A DNA stretch of 64,000 nt. Source: Bacteroidota bacterium. GTDB lineage: Bacteria; Bacteroidota; Bacteroidia; Chitinophagales; Chitinophagaceae. Below, piece by piece: positions 11,673 to 20,482 of this stretch; positions within the stretch are counted from its first letter, which is position 1; each line of letters begins with the position of its first letter. The notes under the pieces were generated by a model. That model saw only the letters and a program-made list of their open reading frames with translations, had not been told where the DNA came from and searched no databases. The stretch lies in the NCBI GenBank assembly GCA_030706605.1, contig JAUZOE010000006.1:1-64000 (forward strand), written 5' to 3'. The position numbers and the translations under genes are program-made.

Positions 11673-12233
11673 TTGCATAAAAATTCAAAAATCATTTTAG
11701 GAATTGATCCCGGCACACTGGTAATGGGCTTTGGAATTATAGAAGTTTCGTCAAGCGGGTTGACATTGATAGTTATGGATGTACTTAAACTATCACCTAA
11801 AAAAGATGCCTATGAACGGTTACAAATCATTCATCATAAAGTTTGTGAATTGCTTGCCGAACATACACCCGATGAGTTTGCTATCGAAGCTCCTTTTTTT
11901 GGAAAAAATGTGCAGAGCATGCTAAAGCTTGGAAGGGCGCAGGGAGTAGCAATTGCTGCTGCCATGCAGGCCGGAATAGCAGTTACAGAATATTCTCCGA
12001 GAAAAATAAAACAATCTATTACAGGAAACGGCAATGCTGATAAACACCAGGTATTAAAAATGCTACAGCGCATATTAAACTTTGATGAAAATCCTAAATA
12101 TTTTGATGCTACAGATGCACTCGCAGTTGCTGTCTGTCATCACTTCCAGGGAAATATTTTATTAGAAAATTCATCCAAAAAATTAACTGGCTGGAAAGAT
12201 TTTTTAATAAAAAATCCTGAAAGATTAAAGTAG
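11673..12233 (+). CDS. ruvC: Crossover junction endodeoxyribonuclease RuvC
   Basis: RuvC resolves Holliday junctions by paired nicking, acting with RuvAB. The acidic active site is visible: D12 in GIDPGT, E72 in FAIEAPF, and D145/D148 in FDATDALAVA. The frame contains no ATG before the first beta strand. A TTG at 11673 gives a normal 186-aa protein starting just before KIILGIDPGT, and I adopt it. A longer frame from the TTG at 11589 would overlap the divergent flippase-like gene and is less likely. Function is nearly certain; the start is not. Confidence 0.92.
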   Translation: MHKNSKIILGIDPGTLVMGFGIIEVSSSGLTLIVMDVLKLSPKKDAYERLQIIHHKVCELLAEHTPDEFAIEAPFFGKNVQSMLKLGRAQGVAIAAAMQAGIAVTEYSPRKIKQSITGNGNADKHQVLKMLQRILNFDENPKYFDATDALAVAVCHHFQGNILLENSSKKLTGWKDFLIKNPERLK

Positions 12234-12332
12234 GATAGCATTTTTGATTTAGAAAATCATCATGCTTTTTAAAATTTCCATCCCGGTAATGCGTATCGCT
12301 TTGCGTTTTTTTTTGCAGCGTTTCGAAAAAAA

Positions 12333-12725
12333 TCATTCCAATGCTTTTACAATTTTTTCTTGTGTACTTTTCATTTCTTCGTGTGTCAGCGATAATTTTT
12401 TCCTGGTAAAATTTAAATCATCTGCCGTATTGATAGGTATCAAATGTATGTGTGCATGTGGCACTTCAATACCTACAATGCTTAATCCACAACGATTACA
12501 GGGAAATACTTTTTCAATTGCTTTTGCGATTGGCCGGGCAAATAATAAAATTTGCTGCATATAATCATCCGGCATGTCAAAAAATTTATCAACTTCCAAT
12601 TTAGGAATTATTAGGGTATGCCCTTGCACAAGGGGATTGATATCAAGAAAAGCAAAGAACATTTCATTCTCAGCAATCTTAAAACAAGGAATTTCTCCTT
12701 TAATTATTTTTGTGAATATAGTCAT
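12333..12725 (-). CDS. HIT family nucleotide-binding hydrolase
   Basis: This is a 130-aa cytoplasmic histidine-triad protein. The triad HAHIHL is at residues 90-94, with the middle histidine as the likely nucleophile. The N-terminal CFKIAENEMFFAFLDINPLVQGHTLIIPK stretch is typical of Hint-like phosphoramidases that hydrolyse AMP-linked substrates. The start ATG is at 12723-12725. It lies 64 bp downstream of the greA stop on the same strand and may share its transcript. Confidence 0.92.
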   Translation of the reverse strand: MTIFTKIIKGEIPCFKIAENEMFFAFLDINPLVQGHTLIIPKLEVDKFFDMPDDYMQQILLFARPIAKAIEKVFPCNRCGLSIVGIEVPHAHIHLIPINTADDLNFTRKKLSLTHEEMKSTQEKIVKALE

Positions 12726-12789
12726 GGCTTTTACTTAAAATGGCAATGAAAGAATACAATCAAAAAGATAACCACCAAAATATAGAGCT

Positions 12790-13263
12790 CTATACCGTAA
12801 TACTTTCAATTTTAAATTTAATAACGCCAGCCGGTACTTTTATTTCGGCTATTTCACCAATAGTTTTACCCAACAAGCCATTCCCGATAGGTGATGCTGC
12901 AGAAATCTTTTTCAATTTGAGGTCGGCTTCCTTTTCTGAAACAATCTGGTAAGTGACTTGTTTTTTAGTATCAAGATTTGTAAGAGTTACTTTTGTCAAT
13001 ATAGATACTTTACTGGTATCAATTGTATTTTCATCTACAATCCGGGCAGTAGCAATTATTCCTTCTAATTGTTTTATTTTAGCTTCAAGCATTCCCTGGG
13101 CTTCTTTAGCAGCATCATATTCTGCATTTTCTTTAAGATCACCTTTTTCACGTGCTTCACCGATAGCTTTTGAAGCAGCGGGTCTTTCCACGCCTTTCAT
13201 ATGCTGAAGCTCTGCCTGCATTTTTTCAAAAGTGGTTTTTGTAACATAATTTACCTGGCTCAT
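12790..13263 (-). CDS. greA: Transcription elongation factor GreA
   Basis: The 157-aa protein has the usual length and layout. An N-terminal coiled coil (residues about 5-75) carries the acidic DLKENAEYDAAKEAQG tip that reaches into the RNA polymerase secondary channel. The C-terminal FKBP-like domain contains SPIGNGLLGKTIGEIAEI. GreA stimulates cleavage of backtracked RNA so that stalled polymerase can resume. The start ATG is at 13261-13263. Confidence 0.97.
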   Translation of the reverse strand: MSQVNYVTKTTFEKMQAELQHMKGVERPAASKAIGEAREKGDLKENAEYDAAKEAQGMLEAKIKQLEGIIATARIVDENTIDTSKVSILTKVTLTNLDTKKQVTYQIVSEKEADLKLKKISAASPIGNGLLGKTIGEIAEIKVPAGVIKFKIESITV

Positions 13264-13307
13264 AACATCTTATTTTAAAGTTCATTACCTGAATTAAATA
13301 GAAAAAA

Positions 13308-13341
13308 AATACAACGCCTTATTTTTCTAAAGCGTTGTATT
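13308..13341 (-). terminator. Rho-independent terminator of the 2-hydroxyacid dehydrogenase gene
   Basis: A perfect 10-bp stem, AATACAACGC at 13308-13317 and GCGTTGTATT at 13332-13341, encloses a 14-nt loop. On the minus strand it is followed by a run of T (complement of 13302-13309). It lies 14 bp past the dehydrogenase stop codon and separates that gene from greA. Confidence 0.8.
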
Positions 13342-13354
13342 ACTACAAATATAA

Positions 13355-14299
13355 TTAATTTTTGAAATTTGCTTCTAATCCTAATTTTTGTAATATAATT
13401 TTAGCCATTTTATAAAAAGCTTCGACACTATACCCTGCAATATGAGGGGTCAAAATTACATTTGGCTGCGTCAATAACCAATTCAGCCTTTGGTTTTCTT
13501 CTTTGGTATAAGAAGCTAATTGTTCATTTTCCAAAACATCTAACCCAGCTCCCGCAATTTTCTTATTTTTTAATGCAGCAATCAATGCAACGGTATCAGT
13601 TATTTTGCCCCTGCAGGTAGAAATAAAATAAGGAGATTTTTTCAGTGAATTAAAAAAATTCTCATTGGCGATATGTTCGGTTTCCTGTGTTAAGGGTAAA
13701 TGCATACTCACTACATCTGCATATCTGCATACCTGCTCTAAGTTTGCTTCCTTTATATGCCCACCGCTAAAGTCACATTTATATTTATCATAAGCAAGTA
13801 CTGTAACTCCAAAAGGAGAAAACAATTTGGCAAAAGACGATCCTGTATTTCCATATCCGATTATTCCAACAGTCTTGCCTTCAAGCTCCATTCCCCTGTT
13901 GGCATCTCTGATCCATTTACCTTCTTTGATTTCCTCAAAACTTGAGCTTATCTTATTAGTAAGATTAAGTAATAACCCAAGAGCATGCTCGGCTACTGCA
14001 TTGCGATTTCCTTCCGGGCTGCTAACACAAAGGACCCCTTTAGAAGCTGCATAATCCACATCTATTAATTCCATCCCGCTTCCTAATCTTCCTATCCACT
14101 TTAATCGTTTTGCTTTGTCTATCAATGGCCTGTCAATTGCAATGCGTGTGGTTACTATCAATCCCTCCGCCTGTCCTATGATGGCACTTAATTCTTCATA
14201 ACTTATATTCTCAGAATGAAGAACGGAATACCCCTTATGCTGAAGCGTATCAATTAAATAATTGTGTGCTTTTGACGTTATGATTACCTGCCTGTTCAA
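13355..14299 (-). CDS. D-2-hydroxyacid dehydrogenase (3-phosphoglycerate dehydrogenase-like)
   Basis: This is a 314-aa NAD(H)-dependent dehydrogenase. The Rossmann motif GIIGYGNTG is at 146-153 (glycines 148, 150 and 153). The catalytic Arg lies in STCRGKI, the Glu in DVLENEQ and the His in TPHIAG. It lacks the C-terminal ACT domain of long SerA enzymes, as do many Bacteroidota phosphoglycerate dehydrogenases, so SerA, hydroxypyruvate and other 2-keto-acid activities are all possible. No in-frame ATG precedes the fold; the TTG at 14297-14299 is the best start. A strong terminator follows. Confidence 0.87.
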   Translation of the reverse strand: MNRQVIITSKAHNYLIDTLQHKGYSVLHSENISYEELSAIIGQAEGLIVTTRIAIDRPLIDKAKRLKWIGRLGSGMELIDVDYAASKGVLCVSSPEGNRNAVAEHALGLLLNLTNKISSSFEEIKEGKWIRDANRGMELEGKTVGIIGYGNTGSSFAKLFSPFGVTVLAYDKYKCDFSGGHIKEANLEQVCRYADVVSMHLPLTQETEHIANENFFNSLKKSPYFISTCRGKITDTVALIAALKNKKIAGAGLDVLENEQLASYTKEENQRLNWLLTQPNVILTPHIAGYSVEAFYKMAKIILQKLGLEANFKN

Positions 14300-14317
14300 A
14301 ATTTATTTTTTATATGT

Positions 14318-14698
14318 TTACAATGATGCTATCATGCTGATTTCAACATTGACATCTTTGGGTAATCCTTTTACTGCCACGGTCTCCCTCGCAGGAAAAT
14401 CCGAATCAAAGTATTTTCCATATTCTTCATTTACTGAAACAAAAAAGCCCATATCTTTTAAAAAAATAGTGGTCTTTATAACATTGCTAAAAGTAAGACC
14501 TGCCCCTTGCAAAACGGCTTCTAAATTTTTCATCACCTGTTTAGTCTCTTCAGTAATATTTTCATTTCTCAATTCTGAAGTTCCCGGAACTATGGCTATT
14601 TGCCCCGAAATAAATAATAATCCGCCTGCTTTTACCGCCTGGCTATAAGGCCCTATGGGGGCAGGAGCCCAGGAAGTATTTATAATCTGTTTATTCAT
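14318..14698 (-). CDS. ridA: RidA family reactive-intermediate deaminase
   Basis: This 126-aa cytoplasmic enzyme of the YjgF/YER057c/UK114 family hydrolyses reactive enamine/imine intermediates released by PLP enzymes. Family landmarks are APAPIGPYSQAVKAGG near the start, FISGQIAIVPGT, FSNVIKTTIFLKDM and the C-terminal FPARETVAVKGLPKDVNVEI containing the substrate-binding Arg. The frame is open upstream, but the ATG at 14696-14698 gives the standard N-terminus. It ends 19 bp before the TTG start of the dehydrogenase gene on the same strand. Confidence 0.93.
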   Translation of the reverse strand: MNKQIINTSWAPAPIGPYSQAVKAGGLLFISGQIAIVPGTSELRNENITEETKQVMKNLEAVLQGAGLTFSNVIKTTIFLKDMGFFVSVNEEYGKYFDSDFPARETVAVKGLPKDVNVEISMIASL

Positions 14699-14822
14699 GA
14701 ATTTATTTTTACAAAAGGAATTAAAGTTGCAAAATATTCCTTCAAATAACAAACCTATTTTTGTAAAAAAAATCAAGGGAAGCGATTTCTCAAAATAACA
14801 TAAAACAAACCAGTAAATAATA

Positions 14823-15500
14823 ATGGAATATATCCTAAATATTCATACTTCTATTGAAACAGCTATTGTAAATATTTGTAACGGGCAAAATGTTATTGAC
14901 ACCGTCATAAATAAAGATCCGAAGCAACATTCAGCTTTTCTGCATACCGCCATTCAAAATTTATTACTCAAAAATAAAATTCTGGCTAATGACTTAAAAG
15001 CAATAGGAGTTACATCAGGTCCGGGATCCTATACTGGAATAAGGGTCGGATTAGCCACCGCAAAAGGATTATGCTATTCATTAAAAACACCACTTCTCAC
15101 TTTTAATACATTGGAAGTAATGGCTTTTTCTGCAGGGAAAACTATCGGCAATAAAAATTCGCTGTATTGCCCAATGATAGATGCACGAAGAACGGAAGTG
15201 TTTACCGCAGTTTATACTCATGATATGAGAGAGATAACACCGCCAATGGCATTAATCCTAAAAGAAGATTCTTTCGCAGACCTGATACAATTAAACTCCA
15301 TATGTTTTTTTGGAAGCGGAAGCAAAAAATTCGAAAACATTATCAATAAAACAGATGCTTCAATTTTTGCAGATATAGAAATTACTTCAGAGGCACTCGC
15401 CAGATTTGGTTATATCAAGTATCAAAAAAGGGAATTCACAGATATTATTTTTGCAGAACCTCTATACGTTAAAGAATTCTATTCACCTTTAAAAAAATAA
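14823..15500 (+). CDS. tsaB: tRNA threonylcarbamoyladenosine biosynthesis protein TsaB
   Basis: TsaB partners TsaD and TsaE in transferring the threonylcarbamoyl group to A37 of ANN-decoding tRNAs. The 225-aa protein opens with an ASKHA fold (ILNIHTSIETAIVNI) and contains VTSGPGSYTGIRVGLATAKG, the conserved signature. MIDARRTEVFTAVY is also typical. Start ATG at 14823. It is divergent from ridA. Confidence 0.93.
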   Translation: MEYILNIHTSIETAIVNICNGQNVIDTVINKDPKQHSAFLHTAIQNLLLKNKILANDLKAIGVTSGPGSYTGIRVGLATAKGLCYSLKTPLLTFNTLEVMAFSAGKTIGNKNSLYCPMIDARRTEVFTAVYTHDMREITPPMALILKEDSFADLIQLNSICFFGSGSKKFENIINKTDASIFADIEITSEALARFGYIKYQKREFTDIIFAEPLYVKEFYSPLKK

Positions 15501-15554
15501 CACAAAAAAATAATTTTTAATATTTCATTACAAACTATATCTATTTCATATACG

Positions 15555-15562
15555 TATCTTTG
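15555..15562 (+). promoter_or_regulatory. -7 promoter box TATCTTTG before the leader ORF and ArsR-type gene
   Basis: Exact match to TAnnTTTG. The predicted transcript start about 7 nt downstream falls on the ATG pair at 15567-15572. A clear TTTG at the -33 position is missing, which could fit a regulated promoter. Confidence 0.4.
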
Positions 15563-15566
15563 TATT

Positions 15567-15629
15567 ATGATGGAGACCACCAAATTTTCTTCAATTAATC
15601 TTTTATTTTATTATTTAAACTATTATTGA
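15567..15629 (+). CDS. Possible 20-codon leader peptide overlapping the ArsR-type gene
   Basis: The frame starts with two ATG codons right at the predicted transcript start and encodes a short peptide rich in Tyr, Leu and Phe near its end (LLFYYLNYY). Its TGA stop at 15627-15629 overlaps the ATG of the regulator gene as TGATG, the classic arrangement for translational coupling. It is too short for homology arguments. It could be a chance frame in AT-rich DNA; the coupling is the main support. Confidence 0.35.
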   Translation: MMETTKFSSINLLFYYLNYY

Positions 15630-15982
15630 TGCCTATTACAACACAAAACCACCCACTTAATCACGCTGAAGCTAACAGCACAAGTGATGCACTGCAGAAT
15701 ATTGATTACTTAAGGATTAAAAAAGCAGCTTTAGTTCTAAGAGCACTAAACCACAAACTACGGCAGCAGATCATTAAGACTATTCACGATCATAAGAGGA
15801 TTACTGTTACGGAGCTTTATGTAAAATTACGCCTGGAGCAGTCAGTAGCATCTCAGCATCTTGCTATATTGAGAAAAGCTGAAATCGTATCAACTGTTCG
15901 TGAAGGAAAATTTATTTTTTATGCCATTAATGAAGCCAGAATAGCCGAAATCAATGCCTTCGTAAAAAATCTTGTGGGCTAA
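15629..15982 (+). CDS. ArsR-type winged-helix transcriptional regulator without cysteines
   Basis: The 117-aa protein carries a winged helix-turn-helix: LRALNHKLRQQIIKTIHDH is the first helix pair, VTELYVKLRLEQSVASQHLAILRKAEIV the recognition region, and REGKFIFYAIN the beta wing, all ArsR/SmtB style. It contains no cysteine residue. It therefore cannot be a classical thiol metal sensor or a BigR/SqrR-type persulfide sensor. The N-terminal histidines could form another site. I chose ATG 15629 over the in-frame TTG at 15626. The CstB-like gene follows 122 bp downstream on the same strand, suggesting regulation of sulfur metabolism, though that is inferred from position only. Confidence 0.85.
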   Translation: MPITTQNHPLNHAEANSTSDALQNIDYLRIKKAALVLRALNHKLRQQIIKTIHDHKRITVTELYVKLRLEQSVASQHLAILRKAEIVSTVREGKFIFYAINEARIAEINAFVKNLVG

Positions 15983-16104
15983 GCTTATATTGCGGCTAGT
16001 ATTCAGTTCATGTAAATCTAAAATTTTATTTTTGATTATAGAGTTATGTGCTAAAGCAAATTGAATAAATACATTGAAGTTTCTTTCTTTATAAAATTTA
16101 GAAA

Positions 16105-17508
16105 ATGCTTGTACAACAAATTTATACTGGTTGCTTAAGCGAGGCGGCTTATTTTGTGGAAAGTAAAGGCGAAGCCATTGTAATTGACCCGCTAAGGGAC
16201 ATAGAAACATATATCCAACTTGCCAAAGAAAATAATGCAACCATTAAATACATTTTTGAAACTCATTTCCATGCTGATTTCATAAGTGGACACTTGGATT
16301 TAACTAAAAAAACCGGTGCCCCAATTGTGTATGGCCCGAATACTGAAGCTGGTTTTTCTTTTCATTTGGCCAAGAATGGGGAGATTTTTAAAATTGGGGA
16401 AATTACTCTTGAAGTAATTCACACACCAGGTCATACTTTAGAATCTACCTGTTACCTGTTAAGAGATGAAAATGGAAAACCAAACTGTATTTTTACCGGG
16501 GATACCTTATTTATAGGAGATGTAGGCCGGCCAGATCTTAGTAGTGGAAATATTTCGAAAGAGGAATTAGCTGGCAATTTATATGAATCCATTCAAAATA
16601 AATTAATGCCTTTGCCGGATGATATAATTGTATATCCGGCTCACGGGCCAGGAAGTAGTTGTGGCAAAAATATTGGCCCTGAGACACAAAGTACAATTGG
16701 TAATGAAAGGAAAACAAATTATGCTATGAAGCCACAAACCAAAGAAGATTTTATTAAATCAGTAACAGAAGGCTTAGAAGAAGCGCCAACCTATTTTGCA
16801 TTGAATGCAAAAATAAATAAAGAAGGGTATCACATCCTGGAAGATATAATAGACAAAGGACTTACCCCTTTATCTATTGAAGAATTTAAAAATAAAATCG
16901 AGGAAGGCTATGTTATTCTTGATACAAGAAAAGAAGAAGATTTTGCTAATGGATTTATTCCCGGTGCTGTTTTTATCGGATTGGAAGGAAGATTTGCAGA
17001 ATGGGCAGGAAATTTACTCTCATTTGAAGAACCCATAATCCTCGTAACTCCTTTTGGAAAAGAGGAAGAGACTATCATCAGGCTTGCAAGGGTTGGTTTT
17101 GATAAAGTATCAGGATACCTCAATGGAGGATTTAATGCCTGGCAAAATTCAGGAGAAAAAACGGATCTTATTATAAATATAGATGTTGATGAACTTGCTA
17201 TGGATATTCCCTTTGATGATAATTTATTGGTAGTCGATGTGCGCAAACCCAATGAATTTTCAGAAGGACATGTAAAAAATGCAATGAATCTTCCTCTTGC
17301 TGAAATGACAGATATTGCCCAGATCGCTTCATTAGAAGAAGATCAGAATATTTATATTCATTGCGAAGGAGGTTACAGAAGTACCATAGCTAACTCACTT
17401 TTAAAGCGGCAAGGATATCATAATGTAAGAAATGTGCCTGGAGGCTGGACCAAAATAAAAGAAGAAAAAAAGATTCCTACTGAAAAAGAAGCTTCCTTAT
17501 TAAATTAA
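16105..17508 (+). CDS. CstB-like persulfide dioxygenase-rhodanese fusion
   Basis: The 467-aa enzyme has three parts. Residues 1-230 are an MBL-fold persulfide dioxygenase, with the THFHADFISGH motif (H54, H56, D58) and further iron ligands in HTPGHT and FTGDTLF. Residues about 260-350 are a degenerate rhodanese with VTPFGKE in place of the Cys loop. Residues about 365-455 are an active rhodanese with C420 in HCEGGYRS. This is the architecture of staphylococcal CstB, which converts persulfides to thiosulfate and sulfite during sulfide detoxification. The Phe after HAD is, as I recall, normal in this subfamily. Cytoplasmic; preceded by an ArsR-type regulator. Confidence 0.9.
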   Translation: MLVQQIYTGCLSEAAYFVESKGEAIVIDPLRDIETYIQLAKENNATIKYIFETHFHADFISGHLDLTKKTGAPIVYGPNTEAGFSFHLAKNGEIFKIGEITLEVIHTPGHTLESTCYLLRDENGKPNCIFTGDTLFIGDVGRPDLSSGNISKEELAGNLYESIQNKLMPLPDDIIVYPAHGPGSSCGKNIGPETQSTIGNERKTNYAMKPQTKEDFIKSVTEGLEEAPTYFALNAKINKEGYHILEDIIDKGLTPLSIEEFKNKIEEGYVILDTRKEEDFANGFIPGAVFIGLEGRFAEWAGNLLSFEEPIILVTPFGKEEETIIRLARVGFDKVSGYLNGGFNAWQNSGEKTDLIINIDVDELAMDIPFDDNLLVVDVRKPNEFSEGHVKNAMNLPLAEMTDIAQIASLEEDQNIYIHCEGGYRSTIANSLLKRQGYHNVRNVPGGWTKIKEEKKIPTEKEASLLN

Positions 17509-17615
17509 GTAAATAGCCATCCTGAGAACTAATTAAAAAATAGTTAGCACCAAATATATAACTACAGACTACATAAAAAATATATCAGGTAGTCTTTAAA
17601 TTCATAAACCATCTA

Positions 17616-18890
17616 CTAAAAATACTTTTTTCCTTTTGTATTCCAAAAATCTTTATACGATATGCTAATCGTTATTCCAGTATAATTCTCTTTTACAGGT
17701 GAAGTTTGCGTACCTCGCACCCCATATTCAAAAGCAAAATGATACCCAAATAAACTTCTTTTACTATTCACTCCCGCACCCAGGGTAAAGCCCCTGTCAT
17801 TAATTTGATCATTACCTATCTTCAAATAAGATTTATGGTAGAATACCCCTGCCTGTAAATTAAAAGTTTCATATAGAACTCCTGAATATTCTTTTATCCT
17901 GGAGTAATCAATCCCTGCAGAATACCTGCTACTATTTACAAGGGAGTAGTTGATACCTTTCATATTAAGCGAAGTCCAATCCTGGAATCTGTAATCTGCA
18001 AGAAAAGAAATTTTCTTATCTTTTGTAATTGATATCCCAAAGCCCGTTGAGTTCGGTAAAGTAAAATAATCATTTTTAGTTACCCGATTTGATAATGTAT
18101 CTCCATTAGTATCCATAACAAGGGCCGAATATTCTGCCCTCAAGCCTGTTTTATGTGCATAGGTAGCGCCAAAGTCAGCTTCCCATTTTTTTGAAATAGG
18201 TATATGGTATTGAAGCCCATATTCAAAATACCAGTTTCTAATATAAATATTTTTTGTAGTTATTAGGTCTGTTGTTAAATCGGGAGAAAACAATGAATCA
18301 TTTTGAGTTAATGATCCTCCAAGAAATGAAGTATTTATCCCTACAGAAAGGTTTTTTGTAATTTTGAAACCATTGGCAAAATAATAGCGATTTACACCAC
18401 CGCTGCCCTGATATTCAACTGGCAAGGAAGTATTAGTCCCTTGCAAATATTTGGTGCCTGAGAATGAATAATTACTAGTGCTGAAAGGCATTAGACCAAC
18501 AGAACTCCCCCACCATTTTTTTATTCTAATACCCAATGAAAGTCTTTCAACGCTAAAATCTTTCCCTGATAAATTCCCATTTATACTAGTGCCCGAATAA
18601 GTTGCAAATTTAGCCCTGGAAGAAAGTTCTACAAGAAACAACTGATTTTGCAAATCACTTAGCGATGCAGGATTGTTCAATATAATATGTTGACCATTTC
18701 TATAGGCAATCCCGGTATTTGCCATCCCGGAAGTACGGTTAAAATATGAACTTTCTATATCCCCAATGCCGATTATAGAATAGGGAGAACTTACGTTTTG
18801 TGCAATAGTTTTAACTGAAAAAAATATTAAAATTACTATAGCAAAAATGTACTTTTTTTTAATAAAAATATTAAGGGTTGATAGATACAT
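17616..18890 (-). CDS. Outer-membrane beta-barrel protein (FadL/OmpP1-like)
   Basis: The 424-aa protein has a signal peptide ending SVKTIAQ, followed by SSPYSIIGIGDIESSYFNRTSGMANTGIAYRNG. This N-terminal plug-like segment with NPASLSD resembles FadL/OmpP1-type porins and Bacteroidota PorV-like proteins. The remainder is alternating beta strands suited to a barrel. Start ATG at 18888-18890, which overlaps the end of the DUF4270 gene by 20 bp, so translation is likely coupled. The cargo is unknown; hydrophobic compound uptake is the family role. Confidence 0.75.
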   Translation of the reverse strand: MYLSTLNIFIKKKYIFAIVILIFFSVKTIAQNVSSPYSIIGIGDIESSYFNRTSGMANTGIAYRNGQHIILNNPASLSDLQNQLFLVELSSRAKFATYSGTSINGNLSGKDFSVERLSLGIRIKKWWGSSVGLMPFSTSNYSFSGTKYLQGTNTSLPVEYQGSGGVNRYYFANGFKITKNLSVGINTSFLGGSLTQNDSLFSPDLTTDLITTKNIYIRNWYFEYGLQYHIPISKKWEADFGATYAHKTGLRAEYSALVMDTNGDTLSNRVTKNDYFTLPNSTGFGISITKDKKISFLADYRFQDWTSLNMKGINYSLVNSSRYSAGIDYSRIKEYSGVLYETFNLQAGVFYHKSYLKIGNDQINDRGFTLGAGVNSKRSLFGYHFAFEYGVRGTQTSPVKENYTGITISISYKDFWNTKGKKYF

Positions 18891-20217
18891 AATAAATTTT
18901 TAGTTGTAATCCGCCTTGAGTATTTTTTTGATCTCCAATAATAGTCCTATTTAATGTAGAAACATTGACCGAAGGAGGTGGGGCAATCAGCAATCCATTT
19001 TGATTATAAGAACTTACTAAAATTAATTGCTGTAAATATGAAGTTATATCATAACTATATTCAGTATTTTCTTGATATATAGGATCTATCATAAGGTTGC
19101 CAGTTTGCGCTGTTACAATACCTGACGATCCTCTAACGCTTAAAGGCGTTCCCAAAATATTTGATTGATCAGTGGGAGAAACATAAAGTATTGGGGGTAG
19201 AGGAGTAATTGAGTTATAAGAATCTTTAAGAGGTTTAACAATAAGTTCGGCTTTCAATATTTTTACAAAATCAGGCCTCAATAAGAGACCTCTAAGCGTT
19301 GGGAATTTAACTTTTGGCAAAAACCCAGTCAGATTTTGCAAGTAGGCTTCATTATTTGTATTGGAAGAAGCAACCTCTTTATTGGAACCGCCAAAAGCAG
19401 TTAATGGTGTTCCTGACCTGTCAGCTTTCACTTGGTTAAATTGTGAATTGTCGTTATCATAAAAAGTGAAATCAAGATACTTACTCTCATTGAAAACATT
19501 TGTTTCATGATAATACATTCGCATTATGAGACTGTCCTTAAAACCATAAACTGCATGCATATTTCCAGCACTAGCTGACAATTGTAGCCCTTTAAAAAAA
19601 TTGATAAAGTTGTTAGGCGATTGCATTACATAATCTTGTGCTTTATATAAATCAAAAAGATTTTGCCCAAATCCATCGTCTAGGCGAATTGGGATACTAT
19701 CGGTATTATTTGGAGAAATTAAAATATTAATATCCGCTAAAGGAAAGGGATTAACGGGAAAATCAGTAGTATTATAAAAGTAAGCTTGTCCTTGAGGTAA
19801 TGTTAATTGGTTATTTAGCTGATAAACAGCTAATTCACTATTAAAGGAAGTATCGCCATAATAAGATTTATTGGGTTTGATAATTAAAACTAATGAATCA
19901 TAAACTGAATTAACGGCCAAATCATTAACTACAGGAGGCTGTATCTCCAAAAAAGATTTAGCTGCAACCTTTCCAAAAAAATTATCATTATAATTACCTA
20001 CAAGCATGATACCCGAACCCGAAGTTGGAAGGGAGTCAAAATAAACTGTTGACAACTCAGTTGTAAGAGTATCAACTAATATAATATTTGAATATGAATT
20101 ATCTACAAAAGCTTGTCCGAATTGAATTTTTGTTTTATCGCAACTAACCAAAGCTAAAGATAACAATATAAAAAATGATAAGTAGGATTTGAAATAAATA
20201 ATATCTATTTTTTTCAT
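18871..20217 (-). CDS. DUF4270 family lipoprotein
   Basis: The 448-aa protein begins with a lipoprotein signal peptide whose lipobox is LALVSC. DUF4270 features follow: VDTLTTELSTVYFDSLPTSGSG, then NDNFFGKVAAKSFLEIQPP, and a beta-rich body. The family is confined to Bacteroidota and uncharacterised; it is predicted to be cell-surface or periplasmic. I prefer the ATG at 20215-20217 over the one 21 bp upstream because it gives a normal MKK-type leader. It overlaps the downstream barrel gene by 20 bp, which suggests the two products work together at the outer membrane. Confidence 0.83.
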   Translation of the reverse strand: MKKIDIIYFKSYLSFFILLSLALVSCDKTKIQFGQAFVDNSYSNIILVDTLTTELSTVYFDSLPTSGSGIMLVGNYNDNFFGKVAAKSFLEIQPPVVNDLAVNSVYDSLVLIIKPNKSYYGDTSFNSELAVYQLNNQLTLPQGQAYFYNTTDFPVNPFPLADINILISPNNTDSIPIRLDDGFGQNLFDLYKAQDYVMQSPNNFINFFKGLQLSASAGNMHAVYGFKDSLIMRMYYHETNVFNESKYLDFTFYDNDNSQFNQVKADRSGTPLTAFGGSNKEVASSNTNNEAYLQNLTGFLPKVKFPTLRGLLLRPDFVKILKAELIVKPLKDSYNSITPLPPILYVSPTDQSNILGTPLSVRGSSGIVTAQTGNLMIDPIYQENTEYSYDITSYLQQLILVSSYNQNGLLIAPPPSVNVSTLNRTIIGDQKNTQGGLQLKIYYVSINP

Positions 20218-20482
20218 ATTAAAATTTGATAGCTGCAATATTATATAGAGCCAGTGTTAGCATTTTGTTACTATGGCCGAACCATATATTGTTATCTGCA
20301 AATATGCACTATTTATCTGTCAACTTATATTAAAGTCTTTTTCAAAAAAAAATATTTAAATTCTCAAATAAAGTGTTTGCAGAAGAAATCAAACTGTTAG
20401 TCGATAAAAGTATCTTGCAAAGCCATTTTAACGATTTGTGAGAACACCCTAGAGCTATTTTCGTGCGAAATTATTTTATAAA

